DNA from: Actinomycetota bacterium
GTDB lineage: Bacteria > Actinomycetota > Actinomycetes > Actinomycetales > Microbacteriaceae
Length of the DNA: 14,531 bases
Direction: 5' to 3'
Assembly (NCBI GenBank): GCA_009699665.1
Contig: WLNS01000022.1
Location: 1-14,531, forward strand
Shown: positions 1-7,157 of the stretch, one piece after another
Layout: every line of letters starts with the position of its first letter
Numbering within the stretch: position 1 is the first letter of the stretch
The notes under the pieces: generated by a model
The model's input: the letters and a program-made list of their open reading frames with translations, nothing else
Databases searched by the model: none
What the model was told of the DNA's origin: nothing
Translations under genes and position numbers: made by a program

Positions 1-564
1 CAGAACAAATCGTGTCTCAGCGTGAGCGCTATCGCCGATACCCGCGGCCAACACCGTCACGTCGTAGTGCGCGCCGATACCCGGCGGGGCGATGGCCGCT
101 TCAGCGTTTGTCGACTCGAGCAGGTCGGCCGCAGCCGCAACATTGCTCGGTGAGGGAATGTGCCCGTGGCGAGGCAGGTTCGCCTCAAGCCACCCACGAC
201 ACTGCGCGTAGGCAACCGGATGGGCATTCACGATTCGCACGTCGGCTAGCTCGGTTCCTGAACGCGCCACGAGATCGAAGGTAACCGGAACGATGTATTC
301 CCCGATGATGCGAACGTCAGGAATATTGGCCAACGCATCCTGGGTTGCCGTAACGCCGCCCTCGATGGAGTTTTCGATGGCGATCATGGCGGCTACCGAC
401 CGGCCCGTCGAGACATCGTCGAGGGCCTCCCCCACATTATGAACAGCTCGCCACGAAGCACCTTGGGCTTCCGGCACTTGCCCCAGAGCAATCTCGGTGA
501 ATGTGCCGGCCGGTCCGAGGTAGCTATAGGTCATCTCGGCAGCGGGCTTATTCTTTTGTGCCAT
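1..564 (-). CDS. pheA: Prephenate dehydratase, 3' end cut by window edge
   Basis: The enzyme converts prephenate to phenylpyruvate with loss of CO2 and water, the committed step of phenylalanine synthesis in the cytoplasm. Reading the minus strand from ATG at 564 gives 188 residues open to the window edge. It shows the family hallmarks in order: GPAGTFTE at residues 17-24, IENSIEGGV at 63-71, the NAHP...QC segment at 113-122, and the catalytic Thr-Arg-Phe motif at 184-186 just before the edge. The C-terminal ACT domain that normally senses Phe would lie outside the window, so its presence cannot be judged. A second in-frame ATG lies at 534, just ahead of the YSYLGPAG strand. I prefer 564 because a TAACAT hexamer sits exactly 6 bases upstream, as in a leaderless promoter. 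It lies 106 bp downstream of the peptidase gene on the same strand. The family call is very sure, the start less so. Confidence 0.95.
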   Translation of the reverse strand, partial: MAQKNKPAAEMTYSYLGPAGTFTEIALGQVPEAQGASWRAVHNVGEALDDVSTGRSVAAMIAIENSIEGGVTATQDALANIPDVRIIGEYIVPVTFDLVARSGTELADVRIVNAHPVAYAQCRGWLEANLPRHGHIPSPSNVAAAADLLESTNAEAAIAPPGIGAHYDVTVLAAGIGDSAHAETRFVL

Positions 565-570
565 GCCTCG

Positions 571-576
571 ATGTTA
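571..576 (-). promoter_or_regulatory. Candidate -10 element of pheA (leaderless)
   Basis: Minus-strand hexamer TAACAT ends 6 bases before the ATG at 564, which would put the transcription start on the A of the start codon. No convincing -35 box is visible 16-18 bp upstream and there is no clear Shine-Dalgarno sequence (only GAGGC directly before ATG). The call rests on hexamer and spacing alone, supported by the same spacing at other genes here. Confidence 0.4.
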
Positions 577-670
577 TCCGCACTGCCAAACGGACGTCGT
601 GAACGCGCGGGTCAAAACGTCGCCTCGGAGGCAGCCCGAGCGGTGGCGGTGCGCTGGGTGGTGAGACGAG

Positions 671-1504
671 CTATTGGTAGTCCGGCGCTGGCGGAAGACC
701 AAAGAACTCTTCGAGCGTCTGAATGCCCGTGTTGTGAAGTTCGGTGGCCAACTCAATACCCACGAAGCGATAGTGCCACGGCTCAAACGCATAGCCCTCA
801 ATGTTCGAGAGTCCATTGGGATAGCGCAGCATGAATCCGTACTTCCAGGCATTTGCGGCCAGCCATTGTCCGGGTGCCGTCTGAGCAAAACACTCATCAA
901 GGGCGCACTCACCACTGGCCGGACTGATATCGAGCGTGAGTCCCGTCTGGTGCTCACTAAATCCCGGTCGCGCCGATTGGGTGTCGTCCTGATTGTTATT
1001 CGCGTAAACCTCGATCTGGGTCTCGTAGCTGCGGAAGGCACTTTGAATGCGCATCGCGTCGCCCGTCTCTGTCGTGTAGGCCGCAAACATGGCCTCGACA
1101 GCCCGTGCCGTCGGTTCCCGCAGCGTCGAGGTGAATACGGCGGGAACATTGGCGTCGACAAGGTCGGACGGCACAAAGTTTTGTGGGTTGAGCGGGCGAA
1201 GCTTGTTCACCACAACCCAAATGCTCATTGGATCGTCAATCGAGTTTGCTGACTTATTGAAGGTGGGCGTGGGGGTCGGCGTGGGGGTGGGCGTGCGCGT
1301 GGGGGTGCGTTTCGGTGTGGGAGTTGGCACGGCATTGACTGTGCCCCCCGACGTGAACGCGGTCCACGCAACAGCGCCACCGCCGACCAAGACGATCACG
1401 ACACCCACCGCAATGAGGATGATGGCGAGTCTTCTGCGCCGATAGACAGCGGATGATTTGCGGCGTCCCTGCGGCGCGTGGCGCGGCTGAGTTAAGTTTT
1501 CCAC
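671..1504 (-). CDS. Membrane-anchored D-alanyl-D-alanine carboxypeptidase family protein (peptidase M15B, VanY-like)
   Basis: This is a 277-residue exported zinc peptidase predicted to trim the terminal D-Ala of peptidoglycan stem peptides outside the membrane. A basic N-terminus (RRKSS...RRRR, residues 14-25) leads into one hydrophobic segment at 26-49 (signal anchor). A Thr-Pro linker follows at about 59-82, then the M15B domain. The zinc/catalytic set is visible: S183-E-H185 in SEHQTG, D192 in TLDIS, and E241 with H244 in EPWHYR. Cys200 and Cys205 could form an extracytoplasmic disulfide. The start codon is GTG at 1504; no other start precedes the anchor, and there is no Shine-Dalgarno sequence. 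It is divergent from the MFS exporter and may be read through into pheA, 106 bp downstream. M15B enzymes can be D,D-carboxypeptidases or D,D-dipeptidases; the exact substrate is inferred. Confidence 0.93.
   Translation of the reverse strand: MENLTQPRHAPQGRRKSSAVYRRRRLAIILIAVGVVIVLVGGGAVAWTAFTSGGTVNAVPTPTPKRTPTRTPTPTPTPTPTFNKSANSIDDPMSIWVVVNKLRPLNPQNFVPSDLVDANVPAVFTSTLREPTARAVEAMFAAYTTETGDAMRIQSAFRSYETQIEVYANNNQDDTQSARPGFSEHQTGLTLDISPASGECALDECFAQTAPGQWLAANAWKYGFMLRYPNGLSNIEGYAFEPWHYRFVGIELATELHNTGIQTLEEFFGLPPAPDYQ
1262..1327 (-). repeat. Thr-Pro codon repeat in the peptidase linker; G-rich on the plus strand
   Basis: The DNA encodes residues 60-81 of the M15 peptidase, mostly alternating Thr and Pro with Lys/Arg interruptions. 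Such linkers span the cell wall and are often glycosylated in actinobacteria, which here is an inference. The plus (template) strand carries runs GGG, GGGGG, GGGGG, GGG between 1265 and 1291 with loops of 3, 7 and 1 bases, followed by another GGGGG at 1301-1305. This fits the usual G-quadruplex pattern. Low-complexity repeats of this kind are prone to length change. Confidence 0.85.
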
Positions 1505-1511
1505 GAGGTGA

Positions 1512-1517
1512 AGTCTA
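1512..1517 (-). promoter_or_regulatory. Candidate -10 element of the M15 peptidase gene
   Basis: Minus-strand hexamer TAGACT lies 7 bases before the GTG start at 1504, so transcription would begin at or next to the start codon. No good -35 box is seen. Absence of purine-rich sequence before GTG fits a leaderless message. Confidence 0.35.
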
Positions 1518-1535
1518 GGTCAGTGCTCCTGAATG

Positions 1536-1556
1536 CTCGTGCAGTGGGTTCACGAG
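1536..1556. promoter_or_regulatory. Inverted repeat CTCGTG-N9-CACGAG between divergent peptidase and exporter genes
   Basis: Perfect 6-bp arms at 1536-1541 and 1551-1556 are separated by 9 bases. They lie in the 157-bp divergent intergenic region (1505-1661), the largest gene-free stretch between two genes here. A third copy of CACGAG occurs at 1502-1507 over the peptidase start. Exporter genes are often controlled through such operators, but no regulator gene is adjacent. Six-bp arms can occur by chance. Confidence 0.3.
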
Positions 1557-1642
1557 TCGAGAAGCGATTAGGGAATAGGGCGTGCCCGGCGTAGCGTTAA
1601 CTCCCAGTACGACCGTGAAATCCCCGGCGACCGGCCCCGTGT

Positions 1643-1650
1643 GGAAAGAG
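1643..1650 (+). promoter_or_regulatory. Shine-Dalgarno-like GGAAAGAG before the MFS exporter
   Basis: A purine-rich stretch lies 11 bases before ATG 1662, slightly longer than ideal spacing. It supports 1662 over the upstream GTG at 1641, which this stretch overlaps. Confidence 0.4.
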
Positions 1651-1661
1651 TAATTCTGACG

Positions 1662-3449
1662 ATGAATCCCACTGCTCACTCCTCCGCCTCGCCCGTCATG
1701 ACCAAGCGTCAGATCTGGCTGGTCATGATTGGGCTGATGGCCGGAATGTTTCTGTCGGCCCTCGACCAAACCGTGGTCAGCACCTCGATGCGCACCATCG
1801 CCGACGACCTCGATGGCATGGCGCTACAGGCCTGGGTGACGACCGCGTACATGATTCTGTCGACCATCTCCACGCCGCTCTACGGCAAGCTCTCTGACAT
1901 CTTTGGCCGACGCCTGCTGTTTATCATTGCCATTTCGATATTTCTGGTGGGATCGCTGCTGGCTGGCACGGCACACACGATGTACGAATTGGCGGCATAT
2001 CGCGCCATTCAGGGTCTCGGTGCGGGTGGCCTCATGGCCCTGCCGCTGGCGATCATGGGCGACATGCTCTCGCCGCGCGAACGAGCCAAATATCAGGGGC
2101 TATTTCTAGCCGTTTTCGGCGTCTCGAGCGTCATTGGCCCTCTCATTGGCGGGCTGTTTGCTGGGGCGTCAGAGATTTTGTGGATCGAGGGCTGGCGCTG
2201 GGTCTTCCTGATCAACCTGCCGATCGGCCTCGTGGCGCTCGCCTTCGTTTTGCGCTTTTTGCATCTGCCAAAGATTCATCGCGCTGTCCGCATTGACTGG
2301 TGGGGCGCGGCGCTCGTGGTGGGCGCTACCACACCACTGCTCTTGGTGGCGGAGCAGGGTCGAGAATGGGGCTGGCTGTCACTGGGCTCGTGGGTGTGCT
2401 ACGTCGTCGGCGTTGCCGGCGCCATCGCCTTTGTCTTCGTTGAACGTTGGATGGGCGACGACGCGCTCATTCCCATGAAACTGTTCAAGTCCCCCACCTT
2501 CTCGATGGCCACCGTGCTGGGTGTGTTTGTGGGATTCGGCATGTTCGGCGGCTTGATGACGATCCCGCTGTTCCTGCAGCTCGTCTTGGGCGCGAGTCCG
2601 ACCGAGAGCGGCTTCATGATGTTGCCGATGATTCTGGGCCTCATGATCGCGAGCATCGTCTCAGGCCAAATCATGGGTCGAACAGGCAGTTACGCCGTCT
2701 TCCCGCGAACGGGAACCTTCTTTCTCGCCGCTGGTTTTCTTTTCTTGACGTTCATTACCTATGACAAGCCCTACTGGTTCATCATGCTCGGCATGTTTGC
2801 CGTTGGTTTGGGTCTTGGTCAATTGATGCAGACGCTGACCGTGGCAAGTCAAAACTCGGTCTCGTCGCGCGACATGGGTGTGGCCACAAGCTCGGCAACG
2901 TTCTTTCGATCAATGGGTGGAACCGCTGGAACGGCCATTCTGTTCTCGGTCTTGTTTTCGCGCATTCCCGACACGATTCAGGCAGCCTTCGCGCAATCGA
3001 GTGTGGTGAACGGAATTAAATCGGCGCTCGCTGACCCCACCGTGGTCGCTAATCCCAATAACAAAGCCATCATCGCCTTGCTCCAAAATGGTCAGAAAAA
3101 TCCGTCAGCTCTGGCCGACTCCCTCAATGGCAACAGCGCTTTCTTAACCAGTGCCGACCCGCGACTCGCCGAGCCGTTCCTGGTGGGGTTTGCTAACGCC
3201 ACCGTAACCGTCTATTGGATTGCGTTTATTGTGACCGCGATCGCCTTTGTACTGAGCCTGTTTATGAAGACGATGCCGTTGCGCGAGAAGTCAGCTATGC
3301 AGGAAGAGGCGGACGCTGCGATGATGGCCGAACGAGCGGCCGAGACGATGGGCGGCATGGTTGACCCGGGCGTGCCCACCACCGAGGCAGACCTGCAGGC
3401 CGCCGAACAACGCGAGGCTAAGCGCCAAAAGGAACGCGCGAAAAAGTAG
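1662..3449 (+). CDS. MFS drug exporter, DHA2 (EmrB/QacA) family, 14 transmembrane helices
   Basis: A 595-residue inner-membrane protein predicted to export drugs or other amphipathic compounds in exchange for protons. Family motifs are clear: Asp35 in LDQTVV of helix 1, motif A GKLSDIFGRR at residues 75-84, motif B around Arg114 (YRAIQGLGAGG), and motif C GVSSVIGPLIGG at 153-164, which marks antiporters. Length and hydrophobic pattern fit 14 helices with a long outer loop before the last one (roughly residues 440-515). A charged cytoplasmic tail ends in QREAKRQKERAKK. I start at ATG 1662 because GGAAAGAG at 1643-1650 precedes it; a GTG at 1641 would add seven residues, and ATG 1698 would still keep all helices. 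It converges on the methyltransferase gene and overlaps its 3' end by 32 bp. Substrate is not deducible. Confidence 0.95.
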   Translation: MNPTAHSSASPVMTKRQIWLVMIGLMAGMFLSALDQTVVSTSMRTIADDLDGMALQAWVTTAYMILSTISTPLYGKLSDIFGRRLLFIIAISIFLVGSLLAGTAHTMYELAAYRAIQGLGAGGLMALPLAIMGDMLSPRERAKYQGLFLAVFGVSSVIGPLIGGLFAGASEILWIEGWRWVFLINLPIGLVALAFVLRFLHLPKIHRAVRIDWWGAALVVGATTPLLLVAEQGREWGWLSLGSWVCYVVGVAGAIAFVFVERWMGDDALIPMKLFKSPTFSMATVLGVFVGFGMFGGLMTIPLFLQLVLGASPTESGFMMLPMILGLMIASIVSGQIMGRTGSYAVFPRTGTFFLAAGFLFLTFITYDKPYWFIMLGMFAVGLGLGQLMQTLTVASQNSVSSRDMGVATSSATFFRSMGGTAGTAILFSVLFSRIPDTIQAAFAQSSVVNGIKSALADPTVVANPNNKAIIALLQNGQKNPSALADSLNGNSAFLTSADPRLAEPFLVGFANATVTVYWIAFIVTAIAFVLSLFMKTMPLREKSAMQEEADAAMMAERAAETMGGMVDPGVPTTEADLQAAEQREAKRQKERAKK

Positions 3450-4311
3450 CCTCGGCTGGGGGCAGCCGCTTGGTCATGACAGCGAGCGCCTCAGGATTGC
3501 TGTCGATCAGTATGTAATCGCGTCCCAGCGAGGCGGCGGCGGCGCCGGTTGTGCCTGAGCCGGCGAAGAAATCCAAGACGGTATCTCCGGGTCGGCTCGA
3601 CGCTTGAATAATGCGACGCAAAATAGCCTCGGGCTTCTGGGTCGGATACCCCGTCTTTTCTTTGCCCGTGGGTGACACGATGGTGTGCCACCAGACGTCG
3701 GTGGGCAGCTTGCCCCGCTCGGCTTTCTCGGCCGTTACGAGGCCCGGAGCCATGTACGGCTCGCGTTCAACATCATCAACGTTAAACACGTAATTGGCGG
3801 GATCTTTCACGTAGACCAAGATGGTGTCGTGTTTGGCCGGCCACCGATTTCGCGGCTTCGCACCATAGTCATACGCCCAGATGATCTCATTCAAAAACGA
3901 TTCACGCCCAAAAAGGGCATCGAGCAAAACCTTGGCGTAGTGAGCCTCGCGATAGTCCAGGTGGAGATACATCGTGCCGTCACGAGCCAGGATTCGCCAG
4001 GCTTCGGTGAGGCGAGGTTCGAGAAATGCCCAATAGTCGTCGAATTGGTCGTTATATTTCATCAGCGTCGTTCGCACGCGCGCATACGTGTGGCCCGCAA
4101 AGCCCGTCACCGTGCCCGTGCCCGGTTCTGTTCGTCGCGAAGTGGTGGACGCCCGCGCTTGCGTGCGACCGGTGTTGAACGGTGGATCAATATAGATCAG
4201 CTCAACACTCTCGTCGGGCAGGGTGCGCAAGATGTCGAGATTGTCGCCCTGAATAACCCGGCCCGTAACCACTTGACTATTCTCGCAGAGGCAGGCGGGG
4301 CTTATGCTCAT
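3418..4311 (-). CDS. Site-specific DNA methyltransferase, beta class, probably N6-adenine
   Basis: A 297-residue enzyme predicted to transfer methyl from S-adenosylmethionine to a base within a short DNA site. The catalytic motif IV, DPPF at residues 42-45, precedes the SAM-binding motif I, FAGSG at 249-253, which is the beta-class order. A TQKPEAILRRI segment lies before motif I, as in CcrM-like and type III Mod enzymes. DPPF favours adenine-N6 over cytosine-N4 (usually SPPY). The open frame extends up to 4431, but that part would lie wholly over the oppositely coded GNAT gene. ATG 4311, preceded by GGTGGT 7 bases upstream, gives the usual N-terminus before the GDNLDILRTLP strand. No restriction endonuclease or specificity subunit is adjacent, so it looks like an orphan. 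Its 3' end overlaps the exporter gene by 32 bp, tail to tail. Target sequence unknown. Confidence 0.92.
   Translation of the reverse strand: MSISPACLCENSQVVTGRVIQGDNLDILRTLPDESVELIYIDPPFNTGRTQARASTTSRRTEPGTGTVTGFAGHTYARVRTTLMKYNDQFDDYWAFLEPRLTEAWRILARDGTMYLHLDYREAHYAKVLLDALFGRESFLNEIIWAYDYGAKPRNRWPAKHDTILVYVKDPANYVFNVDDVEREPYMAPGLVTAEKAERGKLPTDVWWHTIVSPTGKEKTGYPTQKPEAILRRIIQASSRPGDTVLDFFAGSGTTGAAAASLGRDYILIDSNPEALAVMTKRLPPAEATFSRVPFGA
4303..4308 (+). promoter_or_regulatory. Candidate -10 element of the GNAT gene (leaderless), inside the methyltransferase start
   Basis: TATGCT ends 6 bases before ATG 4315, placing transcription start on the A of ATG. It lies within the first codons of the oppositely transcribed methyltransferase. 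A TTGACT at 4273-4278 is too far upstream (24-bp spacer) to be a normal -35 box. Confidence 0.4.
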
Positions 4312-4314
4312 TGC

Positions 4315-4644
4315 ATGACCACCGAAGTCGTGCACCAGCCGGGGCAACAGAGATACGTCATTCTTGTCGACGAGTCCGAAGCCGGTGAAGCCTCTTATCT
4401 CGAGCGCGCAAACGAGCTCGTCATAACGCACTCATTTATTGATCCCACCTATCGCAATCAGGGGCTCGGCGCCGTGCTCGTTCATCGCATGATCGACGAC
4501 ATTATTGCCACGAGCGACAGGGTGATTACGTCAGGGTGCTGGTTTGTCACCGCGTGGCTGGATGCACATCCGAACTACATAACGGCCGCCCGATCGGGTG
4601 GAGTCGATGCGGAATTGGGCAATACCTGCCGCGTTGTTTCTTAG
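4315..4644 (+). CDS. Small GNAT-family N-acetyltransferase (YidJ/COG2388 type)
   Basis: A 109-residue cytoplasmic protein resembling the short GNAT group that uses acetyl-CoA; natural substrates of this group are mostly unknown. Visible features are a first strand pair (RYVILVDESEAGEASYLERANELVI in the frame from residue 13), a THSFIDPTYRNQGLG turn, and the acetyl-CoA pyrophosphate-binding pattern RNQGLGAVLVHRMI. A WFVTAWLDAHPNY segment near the C-terminus corresponds to the family's Cys/Phe-Val...HP-x-Y signature. ATG 4315 is chosen although the frame stays open far upstream, because upstream sequence codes for the methyltransferase on the other strand and a -10-like TATGCT sits 6 bases before it. 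Only 3 bases separate its start from the methyltransferase start, and 12 bases separate its stop from the lipase stop. Confidence 0.88.
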   Translation: MTTEVVHQPGQQRYVILVDESEAGEASYLERANELVITHSFIDPTYRNQGLGAVLVHRMIDDIIATSDRVITSGCWFVTAWLDAHPNYITAARSGGVDAELGNTCRVVS

Positions 4645-4656
4645 CTGACGTGCGAA

Positions 4657-5502
4657 CTAGTCAGCCGTGTGGGCGGTCAGCCAGCTTACGACATCGTCAA
4701 TCACCTGTTGCTTGTTCGTTTCATTGAACATTTCGTGCCGACCCTCGGGATAAATGGTAACCGTAACATCGGTCAAGCCGCTGCGCTTAATGTAGTCGTT
4801 GGCGAGAAAGAGCACGCTTTTTTCGCCCCCCAACGGGTCGTCGCTGCCAATAAAAATCAGAACGGGAATTTGGGGTAGGCCCCGAGCCGGACGGCCATAA
4901 AGTTTCAGGCCATCCGAGATACCGAAGAGCCGAATGACATCGGCGCTGAAACACCACGGATCCGCTGCAAAGTCCGCTGCCACCTGAGGGTCTCGGCTCA
5001 GCCATTCGTTTCCCGTGCCTCCCGGCACCGCAAACTTTTTGTTCAAGTTGCCGGCATTCATTCGGCTGGGTGTTCGAGACGCCGTTCCACTCCAGATCAC
5101 ACCGGCATAGTCCCGCGCATGGGTGTTCAGCACAATCTGGCCCATCAGTGATCCCATGCTGTGACCGAGTAAGAACAGAGGCAGCGTGGGATGGTTTGCT
5201 CGAATCAGCTCGGTGAGTTCGGTGATGTCCTTCACTGCGGCCCGGAATCCGCCCGCGCCAAGCCTGCCCAATCGGGTTGCATCGCCGAACTGTTTCATGC
5301 CCGTGCGACCGGAACCCCGCTGGTCGGGAACGTAGACCGTGTATCCGGCACTGACGAGCGCTTCGCCAACGTGCGCGTACCGACCCGCGTGTTCCCCCAT
5401 GCCGTGGAGCAGAAGAACAACTCCGCGCGGCTTCTTGGCGTCGTAGACGTCGTAGAAAATCGTCACGCCGTAAGAATCAACAAGGGTTTTTTCAATGCTC
5501 AT
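4657..5502 (-). CDS. Alpha/beta hydrolase, monoacylglycerol-lipase-like (serine hydrolase, S33 type)
   Basis: A 281-residue cytoplasmic hydrolase likely to cleave monoacylglycerols or related esters, similar in layout to bacterial monoglyceride lipases. The oxyanion-hole segment LLLHGMGEHAGRY spans residues 30-42. A DQRGSGRT loop spans 60-67, the nucleophile elbow is GHSMGS with Ser115, the acid lies in GSDDPLGG (Asp222, possibly Asp221), and the base is His256 in GRHEMFNE. No signal peptide is seen. ATG 5502 is preceded by AGGATGGGG two bases upstream, its AGGA part 7 bases from the start, so normal ribosome binding is plausible. The gene is divergent from the FAD oxidoreductase across 34 bp and convergent with the GNAT gene across 12 bp. 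A lysophospholipase or other esterase role cannot be excluded. Confidence 0.92.
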   Translation of the reverse strand: MSIEKTLVDSYGVTIFYDVYDAKKPRGVVLLLHGMGEHAGRYAHVGEALVSAGYTVYVPDQRGSGRTGMKQFGDATRLGRLGAGGFRAAVKDITELTELIRANHPTLPLFLLGHSMGSLMGQIVLNTHARDYAGVIWSGTASRTPSRMNAGNLNKKFAVPGGTGNEWLSRDPQVAADFAADPWCFSADVIRLFGISDGLKLYGRPARGLPQIPVLIFIGSDDPLGGEKSVLFLANDYIKRSGLTDVTVTIYPEGRHEMFNETNKQQVIDDVVSWLTAHTAD

Positions 5503-5509
5503 AACCCCA

Positions 5510-5513
5510 TCCT
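5510..5513 (-). promoter_or_regulatory. Shine-Dalgarno AGGA of the lipase gene
   Basis: Minus-strand AGGA begins a G-rich AGGATGGGG run and is 7 bases from ATG 5502. It supports that start and shares the 34-bp divergent gap with the oxidoreductase promoter. Confidence 0.45.
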
Positions 5514-5524
5514 GTCACTCGCGC

Positions 5525-5530
5525 TAGTCT
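5525..5530 (+). promoter_or_regulatory. Candidate -10 element of the FAD oxidoreductase gene (leaderless)
   Basis: TAGTCT ends 6 bases before ATG 5537, so transcription would begin on the start codon. The element overlaps an imperfect palindrome ACTCGCGCTAGT at 5517-5528 (10 of 12 bases symmetric). No clear -35 box. Confidence 0.4.
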
Positions 5531-5536
5531 GACGGA

Positions 5537-7102
5537 ATGGCCACCGACCTCGATGTTCTGATTGTGGGTGGCGGAGTCAACGGTTTGACGGCGGCGGCTT
5601 ACCTGGCTCGATCTGGGCGATCAGTTGTCGTACTCGAAAAAGACGATGAGTGTGGGGGGCTCGTTCGCCCGCACCGTTCATGGTGTGACGGCGATGCGCC
5701 CGTCGAACCGTTCGCCTTTCAGCGCGACGGCCTGCCGGCGCGAATCCTCAGCGACCTCGGCATCGAGATGCCCGTGACCGAGACGTCGGACTCAGCCCTG
5801 ATCATCCGGCCCGATTCGGCCGGACGTGACCTCGTGCTCGTGGGCGACCCCCGGGCAGATGCCGAGACGCTGAGGCAACACGGTTTGACCGACGACGTGC
5901 CGGGTTACGTTCGATTTCTCGAGGCCTCGCTTGCGTTGGGTGAAATGGTGAGCCGCACCATCACCGAACCACTGATGCGTCGCTCGGAAATGCGCGACAT
6001 GGTTGCGCCAGATATCTGGGACGCCTTCATAGAAAGCCCGTTGGGCAACATTATCCGTCTCGAGGTTCCCAGCGACATCCTTCGTGGATACCTGCTCTCA
6101 CTGTCGTTCCGTTCTGAGGCCACGTGGGCGCTCGATCCGAGCCTGGGGCTGAATCGGTCGTTTCTGCAGCACGTCGTTCGCCAGACTCTCGACTCCCGAC
6201 TCCCGCAGGGTGGGCCTGCCGAAACGGTCAGGGCGCTGAAGACTGCTGCTGTCTCGGCAGGAGCAAAAATCTTGACCGGGCATCGAGTGACCCAGATTCA
6301 ACCCATGGGCGACGCCCCCGTGCGCGTGACCTACCGCACCGAAGGAAAAACCCAAGAGCTGCGTCCCCAACGTGTTCTCGCGGCTATTCCACCGTGGACT
6401 CTCGAAGACCTTCTGGGCGACAATCATCCTGCGCCCCGACCAGAGGGGGCGATTGCCAGCGCATCCATCCTCGTCCATCGACTTCCCGAGCTTCGCACCG
6501 AGGCCCTATCGACTCACACGGCCTTCCGGGGCGGCGTTGTGATCAACGCGTCATGGGAGTCGTTCGATGACGCCCGTCGCCAAACTGAGGGAGGGCTCGT
6601 TCCCGTGTCACTACCCTGTGTCGTTTACTCCCCCACGCTGTCAGACCCGCTGCCCCTCGGCCAGTCCCTGCGCGCAAGCGGAGCGCAGCTGCTGCAGGTC
6701 ACCGTTTTGGGATTGCCCTACGCCCTCGGGGCACAGCTGTCACCGGAGGCGTTCCGAGATCAGATCAACGCCGGCATTCTGAAATCAGTGGACTCCGTAT
6801 GTCGTGAGCCCGTGACTGATCTCATTGCGAGAAACAGTGTTGGGTTTCCCTGCATGACGACGTGGACGCCGTTAGACCTCGAAGAGCAGTTCGGCTTACC
6901 CGGGGGCCACCCCTATCAGGCCAGTATTTCGTGGCCCTTCGTCGAAGACGATGATGCGCTCAGCACACCCGCTTCCCGATGGGGCGTCGAGACTCGGCAT
7001 GCACGGGTCTTTACTGCGGGCTCAGGCTCGCGGCGCGGGAGCATGCAGGCCGGGCTGGGCGGCTTTGCGGCAGTAATGGCTTGTTATGAAGCGGATTCCT
7101 AA
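5537..7102 (+). CDS. FAD-dependent oxidoreductase, phytoene desaturase/PYROXD2-like (COG1233)
   Basis: A 521-residue flavoprotein of the amine-oxidase/phytoene-desaturase superfamily. The N-terminal Rossmann fold has GGGVNG at residues 11-16 followed by Glu34-Lys35 ending the second strand (ribose contact) and DECGGL at 37-42, the GG motif of the family. The C-terminal FAD segment is seen near residues 493-512 as FTAGSGSRRGSMQAGLGG, where carotenoid desaturases have a related Gly-rich stretch. No crtB, crtE or other carotenoid genes are present nearby, so a carotenoid role is unsupported. PYROXD2-like proteins of this length are common in Actinobacteria with unknown substrates. ATG 5537 is preceded by a -10-like TAGTCT rather than a ribosome site. 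It converges on the E2 gene across 55 bp. Confidence 0.88.
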   Translation: MATDLDVLIVGGGVNGLTAAAYLARSGRSVVVLEKDDECGGLVRPHRSWCDGDAPVEPFAFQRDGLPARILSDLGIEMPVTETSDSALIIRPDSAGRDLVLVGDPRADAETLRQHGLTDDVPGYVRFLEASLALGEMVSRTITEPLMRRSEMRDMVAPDIWDAFIESPLGNIIRLEVPSDILRGYLLSLSFRSEATWALDPSLGLNRSFLQHVVRQTLDSRLPQGGPAETVRALKTAAVSAGAKILTGHRVTQIQPMGDAPVRVTYRTEGKTQELRPQRVLAAIPPWTLEDLLGDNHPAPRPEGAIASASILVHRLPELRTEALSTHTAFRGGVVINASWESFDDARRQTEGGLVPVSLPCVVYSPTLSDPLPLGQSLRASGAQLLQVTVLGLPYALGAQLSPEAFRDQINAGILKSVDSVCREPVTDLIARNSVGFPCMTTWTPLDLEEQFGLPGGHPYQASISWPFVEDDDALSTPASRWGVETRHARVFTAGSGSRRGSMQAGLGGFAAVMACYEADS

Positions 7103-7125
7103 CCTTGCGGCCGCTGCGGATTCCT
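7091..7125 (+). repeat. 10-bp direct repeat at the oxidoreductase stop
   Basis: GCGGATTCCT occurs at 7091-7100 and again at 7116-7125, a 25-bp period straddling the TAA stop. A NotI-type GCGGCCGC palindrome lies between the copies. No convincing terminator hairpin with a T-tract is seen in the 55-bp convergent gap 7103-7157. Confidence 0.6.
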
Positions 7126-7157
7126 TCGAAACATTGTCAGCCGAACGCCCCACACGC

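Noticed and set aside
674..1252. Open frames of about 200 residues on either strand over the M15 peptidase
   Set aside because: They are shadows of the peptidase frame, which alone carries SEHQTG and EPWHYR motifs.
3685..4314. Long plus-strand open frame upstream of the GNAT start, in one frame with it
   Set aside because: It lies antisense to the conserved methyltransferase motifs and has no recognisable domain; the GNAT protein begins naturally at ATG 4315.
4312..4431. N-terminal extension of the methyltransferase to an upstream start at 4431
   Set aside because: The extra 40 residues are antisense to the GNAT coding sequence and unlike the usual N-terminus of beta-class methyltransferases.
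5537..7102. Carotenoid biosynthesis cluster
   Set aside because: Only a distant phytoene-desaturase-like flavoprotein is present; no phytoene synthase, prenyltransferase or cyclase is nearby.
7103..7157. Rho-independent terminator between oxidoreductase and E2
   Set aside because: Only the short GCGGCCGC palindrome is present, without a usable loop or T-tract.
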